Under the pieces are notes generated by a model, which saw nothing but the letters and a program-made list of their open reading frames with translations, did not search any database and had not been told where the DNA came from. The translations under genes were made by a program, and so were the position numbers. Of a DNA stretch of 7,359 nucleotides, positions 1-6,493 are shown piece by piece (positions within the stretch are counted from its first letter, which is position 1; each line of letters begins with the position of its first letter). The DNA comes from Bdellovibrio sp. CG10_big_fil_rev_8_21_14_0_10_47_8 (GTDB taxonomy: Bacteria > Bdellovibrionota > Bdellovibrionia > Bdellovibrionales > Bdellovibrionaceae), in contig PEZR01000066.1 in assembly GCA_002773975.1 (NCBI GenBank), positions 1-7,359 on the forward strand, given 5' to 3'.

Positions 1-769
1 CATCAAAGTCTTTTCCCGTGGCCACACGCTGACCCTTGAGTGACAAGAGTCTGCTTTCAAACTCAACGCCGGCTTTTTCTAAATTCGCAGAGATCCCCCA
101 ATATTGGGCTTTTTTGAAACGAATCCGATCTTGCTCACGTTCCGCAATCAAACGAACGGCCACAGACTGCACTCGACCCGCCGACAAGCCATAGGCCACT
201 TTTTTCCACAAAAGAGGCGATACCGTGTAACCCACCAACCGATCCAAAATCCGGCGAGCTTCTTGGGCGGAGACCAAGTTCTGATCAATTTTGCGTGTAT
301 CTTTCAGAGCACTTTGAATGGCCTCTTTGGTGATCTCATGAAAAACCATGCGTTTTGTCGGAACTGTCGGCTTTAAGACCTGGGTCAAATGCCAGCTGAT
401 GCTTTCCCCTTCCCGATCTTCATCGGTCGCGAGATACAGTTCATTGGCTTGCTCCAATTTTTCTTTGAGGTTCTTAACGACCTTAAGTTTGTCCTTGGGA
501 ATGCAGTAAACCGGCTCAAACTGATGATCGACATCGACGCCCAAAGACGCCCACTTCTCTTTTTTGATTTTTTCAGGAATGTCTTTCGCCGAGCGGGGAA
601 GGTCACGAATATGCCCCATGCAGGATTCAACCATAAATTCTTTGCCAAGAAATTTGCGAATCGTTTTTGCCTTTGTTGGAGACTCGACGATCACCAACTT
701 TTTACCTGGAATTGTTCCCACTGAGCCTGCCTCTGTCTTTTTCGATCCCGCTGGAGCTTTTTTGGCCAT
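1..769 (-). CDS. topA: DNA topoisomerase I, N-terminal part (cut by window start)
   Basis: Type IA topoisomerase, which relaxes negatively supercoiled DNA by passing one strand through a transient break in the other. About 256 codons are visible and the frame is open to the window edge. A short lysine-rich tail (residues 2-24) precedes the Toprim domain, which begins with KLVIVESPTKAKTI (catalytic Glu29). The metal-binding acidic triad is D116/D118/E120 in TDEDREGE. Further on come the family signatures FHEITKEAI (143-151), SAQEARRILDRLVGY (167-181) and GLSAGRVQSVAVRLIAERE (194-212). The active-site tyrosine and the C-terminal zinc or basic domains lie outside the window. The ATG at 769 is preceded by GAAGG (781-777) with a 7-nt spacer, a good ribosome binding site. 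The gene diverges from the HAD phosphatase. The family call is secure; the tail is longer than the few residues seen before the Toprim motif in E. coli TopA. Confidence 0.97.
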   Translation of the reverse strand, partial: MAKKAPAGSKKTEAGSVGTIPGKKLVIVESPTKAKTIRKFLGKEFMVESCMGHIRDLPRSAKDIPEKIKKEKWASLGVDVDHQFEPVYCIPKDKLKVVKNLKEKLEQANELYLATDEDREGESISWHLTQVLKPTVPTKRMVFHEITKEAIQSALKDTRKIDQNLVSAQEARRILDRLVGYTVSPLLWKKVAYGLSAGRVQSVAVRLIAEREQDRIRFKKAQYWGISANLEKAGVEFESRLLSLKGQRVATGKDFD

Positions 770-909
770 TTGAATTCCTTCTATATAATATGCCGGTCTT
801 CCAAAGTTGAAGCTCCTGACCTCAGAAGACAAGTTGAATTTTCGACTCACAGCTTCAGCCATCTGCACGACTATTGGCCATTTTTGTTTTCACAGCCTAC
901 ACTAAAGAA
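770..909. promoter_or_regulatory. Divergent spacer between topA and the HAD phosphatase gene
   Basis: This 140-bp stretch must hold the topA promoter and probably that of the HAD gene. A perfect TATAAT lies at 784-789 on the plus strand, with a partial -35 match TTGGCC at 762-767 (16-bp spacer, inside the first topA codons). That arrangement would give the HAD gene a leader of over 100 nt. Read on the minus strand, the same AT-rich patch is so close to the topA ribosome binding site (781-777) that a start there would leave almost no leader, so topA probably uses another site. The octamer AAGTTGAA occurs twice, at 804-811 and 831-838 (27 bp apart). No convincing hairpin or RNA gene is visible. 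The promoter assignments are guesses from hexamer matches. Confidence 0.35.
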
Positions 910-1686
910 ATGAAATCACTCAGTGAATTTAAATCCAGAATTGATTTTGTCTTCACCGACATCGATGACACTTTGACCGACGAAGGTCGACTCGGCTCCG
1001 AGGCATACCAGGCCATGTGGAAGCTTTCTCAAGCTGGAATTCAAGTGATTCCTGTCACCGGACGCCCTGCCGGTTGGTGCGAAATGATCGCTCGGGTTTG
1101 GCCGGTTGCTGGTGTGATTGGAGAAAATGGCGGATTTTATTTTCGTTATACAAATCGTTCCATGGAACGAGTTTTTGTGCATGATTTTGATGTGCAAATC
1201 GAAAATCGAAAAAAACTGGATCGCATTCAAGAAGAAATTCTCACCAAAGTCCCAGGAAGTTCCGTGGCTTCAGACCAATTCTGCCGCTTTATGGATCTGG
1301 CTATTGATTTTTGCGAGGACGTTCCCCGCTTGCCACAAAAAGAGGTCGACAAAATCGTCGCTATTTTTGAATCACATGGAGCCCAGGCCAAGGTCAGCTC
1401 CATCCACGTGAATGGTTGGTTTGGGAATTATGACAAACTAACCATGACCAAAAAATTCCTAGAGAAAGAATTCTCGGTGTCGGTCAATGATGCCAAAAAG
1501 AGATGTTGTTTTTGTGGAGATTCGCCCAATGACGAACCCATGTTTGAATTTTTCCCAGAGAGTTTTGCAGTCGCCAATATCAATGAATTCTTGCCGCGCC
1601 TCAAACACCAACCGACCTACGTCGCACAAAAACGCGGAGGCCTAGGTTTTACAGAAATTGCGGAAAAAATACTGTCGCAAAGATAA
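910..1686 (+). CDS. HAD-superfamily (subfamily IIB-like) phosphatase
   Basis: A 258-residue HAD hydrolase, expected to be a cytoplasmic Mg2+-dependent phosphatase of a small phosphorylated metabolite. All four HAD motifs can be read. Motif I is DIDDTLT with nucleophile D17 and acid/base D19; motif II is VTGRP with T50; the motif III lysine is probably K176 in NYDKL; motif IV is GDSPNDEPMF with D204 and D208. IGENGG (70-75) and the cap inserted between motifs II and III resemble Cof/sucrose-phosphatase/mannosyl-phosphoglycerate-phosphatase (IIB) enzymes, but I cannot name the substrate. ATG 910 is preferred because homology-like sequence begins soon after it. A TTG at 874 in the same frame would add 12 residues but has no ribosome binding site. 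The site before 910 is also weak (AAAGAA at 904-909). The gene stands alone: divergent from topA and convergent with the zinc-ribbon membrane protein gene 14 bp away. Confidence 0.9.
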   Translation: MKSLSEFKSRIDFVFTDIDDTLTDEGRLGSEAYQAMWKLSQAGIQVIPVTGRPAGWCEMIARVWPVAGVIGENGGFYFRYTNRSMERVFVHDFDVQIENRKKLDRIQEEILTKVPGSSVASDQFCRFMDLAIDFCEDVPRLPQKEVDKIVAIFESHGAQAKVSSIHVNGWFGNYDKLTMTKKFLEKEFSVSVNDAKKRCCFCGDSPNDEPMFEFFPESFAVANINEFLPRLKHQPTYVAQKRGGLGFTEIAEKILSQR

Positions 1687-1700
1687 CCCTAAAAATTTGG

Positions 1701-2084
1701 CTAACTGATGCCGATGGTGACTCGGCTTTGACACTTCTGACAGCGTTCTTCGAGGGGCCAGCGCAGTTGTTTCTGTCGAGAGATCACAATTTTTTCTGAG
1801 CAAACAGGACACGCGACAGATCCAGAGATCAAAGTCGATTTCGCCTTCATGGTTCGGGTAAAAAGATAGATTCCCAAGCCAAAAAAGGTGGGAACAAGAA
1901 CAAAGTGCAGGATTGGAATCAAAACTGCAAACAAAGCCGCCCCCCAAAATATGGCCAGCTGCTTGAGGGCGGATCGCAAAATTTCAGATGGGGATAAATC
2001 TCGAACGGTCGCCGTTCCTTCGGTAACTTGTTCAACAAAAGATCTGGCGATGATTTTTTCGGTCCGTTCTTGGTGCTCCATCAT
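1701..2084 (-). CDS. Small membrane protein with C-terminal zinc-ribbon motif
   Basis: A 127-residue protein I do not recognise as a named family. A polar N-terminal segment (1-40) precedes a strongly hydrophobic stretch at about 43-76, long enough for a two-helix membrane hairpin (about 43-60 and 62-77), followed by a basic TRTMKAK. The C-terminal part carries two CxxC pairs, C92-PV-C95 and C115-QK-C118, 19 residues apart, a typical zinc-ribbon layout. By the positive-inside rule the ribbon probably lies in the cytoplasm. It is the last gene of the minus-strand cluster, and its ATG at 2084 overlaps the tex stop codon by 4 nt (ATGA). AGGGG just upstream can serve either this ATG or the next one at 2081. 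Co-translation with tex suggests, but does not show, a related role. No enzymatic motif is visible. Confidence 0.8.
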   Translation of the reverse strand: MMEHQERTEKIIARSFVEQVTEGTATVRDLSPSEILRSALKQLAIFWGAALFAVLIPILHFVLVPTFFGLGIYLFTRTMKAKSTLISGSVACPVCSEKIVISRQKQLRWPLEERCQKCQSRVTIGIS

Positions 2085-4471
2085 TTTTTCCCCTGTTGCA
2101 AATTAGCAAGAGAGGCAAATGGATTATTGAAGGCCGGCTTTTTATATTCTTTGACCGGTGCGCCTCCACCCCTTGGTCCCCCATGTTGTGGTTTTCCACG
2201 GCCCTGGCCTTGATGCCGAGGTCGCTGTTCGTCGTTTCGTTTTCCGCCGCCGCCCCGGGAATCTCGACGATCGCGAGACTCAGTCATGCGAGCTTGCCTT
2301 TCGGGACTGGCCTCCATTTTCATCGACAAAGAAATTTGATTTTTCCCCGGATCAATACCTAGAACACGGATGGTCACCTGGTCACCTGGGTTCACCACTT
2401 TTCGAGGGTCATCGACAAATTTATTCGAGAGCTCGGAAATATGGACCAAACCATCTTGATGGACACCGATATCCACAAAGGCTCCAAAATTAGTCACGTT
2501 GGTCACAATCCCCGGACAAATCATTCCCTCTTTCAGATCCTTCACTTCAAAAATATCATCGCGAAACTGAAAAGCTTTGAATGGATCACGCGGATCACGC
2601 CCCGGCTTTTCCAGTTCATTCAAGATATCATCAAAGGTGTATTGGCCAATCAGCTCTGTCCATTTGGCGCGAAGAGATCCCAGCTTTTTGGCACCCTCTC
2701 CGACCAGATCCGTGATGGCAACTCCGATCTCAGAGGCCATATCTCGGACCGCTGAATACCGCTCAGGATGAATTCCTGTGGAATCTAAAAATACCTTGCC
2801 GCCTTGAACACGCAAGAAACCCGCACTTTGCTCATAAACTTTGCCAGAAAACTTTGCCACCTTTAAAAGCTCACTACGATCTTGAAACAAAGATTTCTTT
2901 CGGTGCTCAACAATGTTCTGAGCAAGGGCAGGGCCAATGCCAGAAACATAACTTAAGAGCGAGGCGGAAGCAGTATTAAGGTCCACCCCCACATTGTTCA
3001 CGCAACTTTCAACCACGGCTCCTAGGCTCTTTTTCAAGTGGGACTGGCTGACATCATGTTGATACTGGCCCACACCAATAGATTTAGGATCAACCTTGAC
3101 CAATTCAGACAGAGGGTCTTGAAGTCGTCTTGCGATTGAGATTGCGCCACGAACCGTCACGTCCAGATCAGGAAACTCTTGGCGTGCGATGTCGGAAGCA
3201 GAATACACGCTGGCGCCCGATTCATTCACCATCACCACTGGAATTTCTTTGCCAATTTCTTTGAGAATTTTTCGCAGAAAAATTTCGGTTTCTCGCCCCG
3301 CGGTTCCGTTTCCAACAGCGATTGCTTCGATCTGAATTTGCTTCATCACCTCGGCAAAAAGAGTTTTTGCTTTTTGCTCAGCCCCTTCGCCCAATAGATG
3401 CATCACCGTATGAGAAATAAAATGCCCAGCTTTGTCGACCAAAGCCACCTTGCAACCCGTACGCAATCCCGGATCTACACCCAGAACAACTTTGGGTCCA
3501 AATGGAGAACCCAACAAAACTCGTTTCACATTTTCAGCAAAAACCTTGATGGCATCTTCATCGGATTTTTCTTTGAGCGCCCGATGAACTTCATTGGTGA
3601 TCGATGGTAGAACATAGACGGTCAAGGCCAACTTTGCGGACTGTTTGAGAAAAATTCCTACATTGCTATCCGGTGTGGTCGTCGCAAACCGTTCATACTG
3701 AGTCAAAATCTCATCATCATTGGCCTTGATGTCGACCGACAATTCTTCCTCTTGCCAACCTCGCCGCATGGCCATGTAACGATGCGAAGACTTTGCGTCC
3801 ATCAGGGACTTCACGGACTCTTCAAATTCGGCGTACATCTCAAATTTTGAATGTGGTTTGAAGTTCTTGGTCCGTTTTGAAAATACTTTGCCCTTTTCGA
3901 AATAGCTTTTATTCGCTGCTGCTCGAAGATCGACATCGTTGGCAATTTTTTCAACCAAGATATCCTGCGCCCCTTTAAGCGCCAATTCATAGCTCACGAT
4001 TCCAGCGGGAACATTGAGAAAATCCTTGGCTTTGATCTCCATGGTTGGATCTTCTTTGGCCAGACCATGTCCCACATCCCAGATCCAAAGTGCCAACAGC
4101 TCTAGGCCGGCATCTCGGGCCAAAGTGGCTTTGGTTTTCTTTTTCTTTTTGAACGGCCGGTAGATCTCTTCCAGTTCTCCGAGATCCCAGCTTTTTTCAA
4201 TTCGTTTTTTAATCTCTTCGGTCAAGTTTCCTTGTTCGCCAATTTCTTTCACCAAAAAGGCTTTCCTTTTGGTGATTTCTTGAAACGTTTCATTGGCGTC
4301 AATCACCGCTCGAATTTGGACTTCGTCCAAATTGCCAGTTTTTTCTTTACGGTAACGGGCAATAAAAGGAACCGTAGCACCCTCGCCTGCCAACTCAAGG
4401 ACAGCTTCCGCCGACCGAGAAGAAACATTGGGAATTGTTTTTGAAAGATATCCGACGAGAGCCTGCTCCAT
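2081..4471 (-). CDS. tex: Tex-family S1 RNA-binding transcription accessory protein
   Basis: Tex binds nucleic acid and is related to eukaryotic Spt6; it is widely conserved and needed for toxin expression in Bordetella, though its exact role is unsettled. At 796 residues it is slightly longer than usual. Domains in order: the Tex N-terminal helical region with VPFIARYRKEKTGNLDE (34-50); a YqgF/RNase H-like domain beginning VVLGVDPGLRTGCKVALVD (328-346) with GNGTAGRETE (388-397) and VNESGASVYSAS (415-426); the near-invariant block RGAISIARRLQDPLSE (441-456) and IGVGQYQHDV (465-474); helix-hairpin-helix at about 495-560 (SGIGPALAQNIVEHR); S1 at about 645-720. The C-terminal 75 residues are Arg/Gly-rich and disordered-looking, ending in a conserved-looking FNNPFASL. 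The start at 4471 has GGAG (4482-4479) with a 7-nt spacer. It lies 66 nt after IF-1 and is coupled to the zinc-ribbon gene. Confidence 0.97.
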   Translation of the reverse strand: MEQALVGYLSKTIPNVSSRSAEAVLELAGEGATVPFIARYRKEKTGNLDEVQIRAVIDANETFQEITKRKAFLVKEIGEQGNLTEEIKKRIEKSWDLGELEEIYRPFKKKKKTKATLARDAGLELLALWIWDVGHGLAKEDPTMEIKAKDFLNVPAGIVSYELALKGAQDILVEKIANDVDLRAAANKSYFEKGKVFSKRTKNFKPHSKFEMYAEFEESVKSLMDAKSSHRYMAMRRGWQEEELSVDIKANDDEILTQYERFATTTPDSNVGIFLKQSAKLALTVYVLPSITNEVHRALKEKSDEDAIKVFAENVKRVLLGSPFGPKVVLGVDPGLRTGCKVALVDKAGHFISHTVMHLLGEGAEQKAKTLFAEVMKQIQIEAIAVGNGTAGRETEIFLRKILKEIGKEIPVVMVNESGASVYSASDIARQEFPDLDVTVRGAISIARRLQDPLSELVKVDPKSIGVGQYQHDVSQSHLKKSLGAVVESCVNNVGVDLNTASASLLSYVSGIGPALAQNIVEHRKKSLFQDRSELLKVAKFSGKVYEQSAGFLRVQGGKVFLDSTGIHPERYSAVRDMASEIGVAITDLVGEGAKKLGSLRAKWTELIGQYTFDDILNELEKPGRDPRDPFKAFQFRDDIFEVKDLKEGMICPGIVTNVTNFGAFVDIGVHQDGLVHISELSNKFVDDPRKVVNPGDQVTIRVLGIDPGKNQISLSMKMEASPERQARMTESRDRRDSRGGGGKRNDEQRPRHQGQGRGKPQHGGPRGGGAPVKEYKKPAFNNPFASLANLQQGKK

Positions 4472-4537
4472 GAGGGAACTCCAGTTTAATTCAGGATTGT
4501 GTTTTTCGAATCATCAGGTTCACAGTAGCCAGACATT
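4472..4537 (-). other. Spacer between IF-1 and tex genes
   Basis: These 66 nt carry the tex ribosome binding site GGAG at 4482-4479 and otherwise show no hairpin with a T-run, so I see no terminator between IF-1 and tex. Readthrough from the IF-1 gene into tex is the simplest reading; an internal tex promoter here cannot be excluded. Confidence 0.4.
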
Positions 4538-4756
4538 TTATTTGTGTCGATACATGATCAGGCCATGCGTAGGGTCATAAGGAGAAACTCCGACAGTCAC
4601 CTTGTCGCCAACAACCACGCGAATATTGAAGCGGCGCATTTTGCCACAAAGCTTTGCTTGGATTTCAACATCGTTTTCCAGCATGACCTTATAGATCCCC
4701 CCAGCAAGAGCATCTACGATCTTTCCCTCTAATTGTGCTAAATCATCTTTTGCCAT
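4538..4756 (-). CDS. infA: Translation initiation factor IF-1
   Basis: IF-1 occupies the ribosomal A site of the 30S subunit and helps IF-2 and IF-3 select the start codon. The 72-residue length equals that of E. coli IF-1, and the single S1/OB-fold domain is complete: a MAKDDLAQLEGKIVDAL opening, LENDVEIQAKLCGKMR in the middle, then the characteristic VVGDKVTVGVSPYD (49-62) and a final GLIMYRHK. It differs from E. coli by FNIRVV in place of the usual NYIRIL-type segment after GKMR, within normal variation. It sits 12 nt after the K/A-rich SH3-like gene and before tex, so the two neighbouring S1/OB-fold proteins are probably on one mRNA. No strong ribosome binding site precedes the ATG at 4756, so translation may depend on coupling with the gene before it. 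Confidence 0.96.
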   Translation of the reverse strand: MAKDDLAQLEGKIVDALAGGIYKVMLENDVEIQAKLCGKMRRFNIRVVVGDKVTVGVSPYDPTHGLIMYRHK

Positions 4757-4768
4757 GTGGTCTTAGTT

Positions 4769-5281
4769 TTAGCTCGGTTTATAATTGCTGATCAACATTT
4801 TTTGACCGCTTTCAAAAAGCACTTCGAGCCGGTCATTCTGAACATTGACGATGTAACCCCAGCCTAAAACCTTATGTTGCAAAGGAGTGTTGGGCTCAAA
4901 AACACCGGACATGCTATAGGAAATGGCCTTTTCAGAACCATACTTGTCCCGAAAGTCTGACCATTTTTTAAGGTCGTCGGCGGTGGCCTTTTCGGCCGCC
5001 CGAGAGGCCTTGGTCGATCGTTCTTTTTTAACTTTTTCAACAGGAGCGGCTACCTCATCATGAGTTTCGCTCACAGAATCCACAGAGGCCTTCGCCGCTT
5101 TGGCTTTGACGGGTTTATCGGCTTTGGCGGAAGCCTTTTTAGTCTCCTTTGCAGGAGCTTCCTTCTTTGCTTCCTTGGGCTTCGTTGCTTTCGGCTTTGC
5201 AGCCTTGGCTACCTTTGCCGTTTTCGTTTCCTTTGTCGCCGTTTTGGCTTTGCCTGCTTTGGCTTTTGCCGCCTTCGCCAT
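4769..5281 (-). CDS. Lysine/alanine-tailed protein with SH3-like C-terminal domain
   Basis: A 170-residue protein of unknown function in two parts. Residues 2-66 are almost wholly Lys, Ala, Thr, Pro and Glu in KAK/KAAK-type repeats, like histone-H1-type tails of some bacterial DNA-binding proteins. A more acidic linker (about 67-83) follows. The conserved-looking domain (about 101-170) has FRDKYG, then PLQHKVLGWGYIVNVQND (133-150) and LEVLFESGQKMLI (152-164), the beta-rich pattern of SH3/Tudor-like modules such as the UvrD/PcrA C-terminal domain that contacts RNA polymerase. That likeness is by eye only. The ATG at 5281 is chosen because GGAGG (5290-5286) lies 4 nt before it. An in-frame ATG at 5296 would add MAGGF but has only a poor GAG upstream. 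It is the first gene of the cluster with IF-1 and tex, and diverges from lpxD. DNA or RNA polymerase binding is my inference. Confidence 0.85.
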   Translation of the reverse strand: MAKAAKAKAGKAKTATKETKTAKVAKAAKPKATKPKEAKKEAPAKETKKASAKADKPVKAKAAKASVDSVSETHDEVAAPVEKVKKERSTKASRAAEKATADDLKKWSDFRDKYGSEKAISYSMSGVFEPNTPLQHKVLGWGYIVNVQNDRLEVLFESGQKMLISNYKPS

Positions 5282-5392
5282 GAACCCTCCCGCCATGCTC
5301 GTGGAATAAAATCAATTAAATTGATTCTGATATATAACTTCGATTAACTAGACACGAAATTTCTTTCTTTTTAATCTTGCGGAGCATCACAA
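5282..5392. promoter_or_regulatory. Divergent promoter region of the IF-1/tex cluster and lpxD
   Basis: This AT-rich 111-bp spacer must drive both directions. On the plus strand TATAAC (5333-5338) is the best -10 match, though its -35 is poor. TTGATT (5321-5326) with TTAACT (5344-5349) at 17-bp spacing is a second weak pair. On the minus strand TATATA (5336-5331) with TTTCGT (5359-5354) at 17 bp could serve the K/A-tailed gene. These candidates overlap one another. The lpxD ribosome binding site GGAG is at 5381-5384, 8 nt from its ATG, behind a pyrimidine-rich leader (5360-5371). The minus-strand site GGAGG is at 5290-5286. The palindrome at 5310-5326 is listed separately. Confidence 0.5.
5310..5326. 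promoter_or_regulatory. Perfect 17-bp palindrome, candidate operator
   Basis: AATCAATT-A-AATTGATT has two perfect 8-bp arms around one central base. It sits between the two divergent genes and overlaps the likely -35 region of lpxD and the likely start region of the minus-strand cluster. This is where a dimeric repressor or activator would be placed to act on both. The sequence is AT-rich, so chance is not negligible, and it is not followed by a T-run, so it is not a terminator. Confidence 0.45.
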
Positions 5393-6493
5393 ATGCCTCA
5401 GTCAGTTCAAACCTCTCAGCTCAAAGAATTAGCCGCCAATCCCCATTTTTCGAGTTACTTGCAATTTATTTCTGGGCAAGACAAGACCTCCGCGGAACTG
5501 GCGGTTGAGCCTGGTCGATCTGGCCCTCAAAAGATGAGCTTCGTGTCCACGGAAGAACAATGGAATCAAGCGGTTCAAAACCAGGTCAGCATTCTGATCG
5601 CTCACGAAAAGCTGTCACCAAAAGACCGCCGCGTGGACAGCTCCATCTCTCTGTTTGCAACTTCGAATATGCCCGCCACCTTTGCAATTGTTCTCCCGCT
5701 TTTTGATCAGAAGAAGTCTCGCTTCCGCCCGGGTATTCATCCGACCGCTGCGATTGATCCCAGCGCCCAGATAAGCCCCGAGGTCAGAATCGGCGCATTT
5801 GTCGTCATTGGTCCCGACGCGATCATCGAAGAAGGTGCCATGATCGGCGCTCAGACCGTGGTTGAAAAGGGGGCCTCCGTTGGAGCAAAAACAATTCTCC
5901 ACTCTCAGGTCTTTGTCGGCGCGGATTGCAAAGTCGGCCGCTTCTGTGAAATCCATCCCCATACGACCATTGGTGCCGATGGTTTTGGTTTTGTTCCAGG
6001 ACCGGACTCAAGAATGCACAAAATCCCCCAACTGGGGATCGTTGTGATCGAAGACTTTGTGGAAATTGGCGCCAACTGCGCCATTGATCGAGCAACCCTT
6101 GGGGAAACTCGAATTGGCGAGGGCACTAAGTTCGATAACCTTTGCCATGTCGCTCACAACTGCAAAATTGGTAAGCACAATGTTTTTGCGGGTGGTTTCT
6201 TTGTCGCCGGCTCGACGAATATTGGGGATCACTGTGTTTTTGGTGGCTCGGTCGCCGTGGGTGATCATATTTCGATTGCCGACAGAGTGACCGTGGGTGG
6301 ACGTTCCGCCGTCACCAAAAGCATCCGTCAGTCTGGCACCTATGCGGGATATCCCTTGGAATCCTTCACTGCCGCCAAACGAACCCTGGCCAATAGCACC
6401 TACGTTTCTGATCTGAGAAAACAAGTTTCTGAAATCCGCAAACATCTCAAGCTTGGTGACAAGCGCAGCAGCGCTGCGAAGGAGAACAAATGA
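5393..6493 (+). CDS. lpxD: UDP-3-O-acylglucosamine N-acyltransferase (LpxD)
   Basis: LpxD adds the second, amide-linked hydroxyacyl chain from acyl-ACP to the UDP-sugar precursor of lipid A, in the cytoplasm. The 366 residues comprise an N-terminal domain (about 1-112), a left-handed beta-helix of hexapeptide repeats (about 115-325), and a C-terminal helix (about 340-358) typical of the family. The block HPHTTIGADGFGFVPGPD and GANCAIDRATLGETRIGEG are classic LpxD signatures. The catalytic histidine is H255 in HVAHN (E. coli H239), and H292 in GDH matches E. coli H276 at the same offset of 16. The N-terminal uridine-binding region is divergent: F50 is present, but the usual F-x2-N-x2-Y pattern reads FVSTEEQ. 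GGAG at 5381-5384 supports this start. It lacks the usual fabZ-lpxA-lpxB neighbours and is coupled to a four-helix membrane protein gene. Confidence 0.96.
   Translation: MPQSVQTSQLKELAANPHFSSYLQFISGQDKTSAELAVEPGRSGPQKMSFVSTEEQWNQAVQNQVSILIAHEKLSPKDRRVDSSISLFATSNMPATFAIVLPLFDQKKSRFRPGIHPTAAIDPSAQISPEVRIGAFVVIGPDAIIEEGAMIGAQTVVEKGASVGAKTILHSQVFVGADCKVGRFCEIHPHTTIGADGFGFVPGPDSRMHKIPQLGIVVIEDFVEIGANCAIDRATLGETRIGEGTKFDNLCHVAHNCKIGKHNVFAGGFFVAGSTNIGDHCVFGGSVAVGDHISIADRVTVGGRSAVTKSIRQSGTYAGYPLESFTAAKRTLANSTYVSDLRKQVSEIRKHLKLGDKRSSAAKENK
6464..6478 (+). other. Small GC hairpin just before a ribosome binding site
   Basis: CGCAGC (6464-6469) can pair with GCTGCG (6473-6478) around a 3-nt loop, within the last lpxD codons. 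The next six bases, AAGGAG (6479-6484), are the ribosome binding site for the membrane protein gene at 6490. A hairpin here would be melted by ribosomes finishing lpxD and could aid coupling. It has no T-run, so it is not a terminator. It may simply reflect codon choice in KRSSAAKE. Confidence 0.25.

Noticed and set aside
389..724. Plus-strand frame of 111 codons opposite topA
   Set aside because: It is antisense to conserved topoisomerase motifs and has no independent support.
874..909. TTG start that would extend the HAD phosphatase by 12 residues
   Set aside because: No ribosome binding site upstream of 874, and the extra residues match nothing in the family; ATG 910 is simpler, though its own site is weak.
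1687..1700. CCTAAAAATTTGG as a bidirectional terminator between the convergent genes
   Set aside because: Pairing is limited to a few A/T bases with no GC stem and no proper T-run.
1642..1947. Minus-strand frame of 101 codons with several cysteines
   Set aside because: It overlaps both the HAD gene 3' end and the zinc-ribbon gene in another frame, and has no ribosome binding site or known motif.
2081..4471. Possible frameshift or fusion in Tex because it is longer than many homologues
   Set aside because: The reading frame is continuous through every domain, and the extra length is the low-complexity C-terminal tail.
5060..5347. Plus-strand frames rich in Leu, Phe, Cys and Arg, or in Ala, Val and Phe, that look membrane-like
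   Set aside because: They are the antisense of the lysine/alanine repeat (AAG and GCC codons read backwards as Leu/Phe and Gly/Ala), so the hydrophobicity is an artefact.
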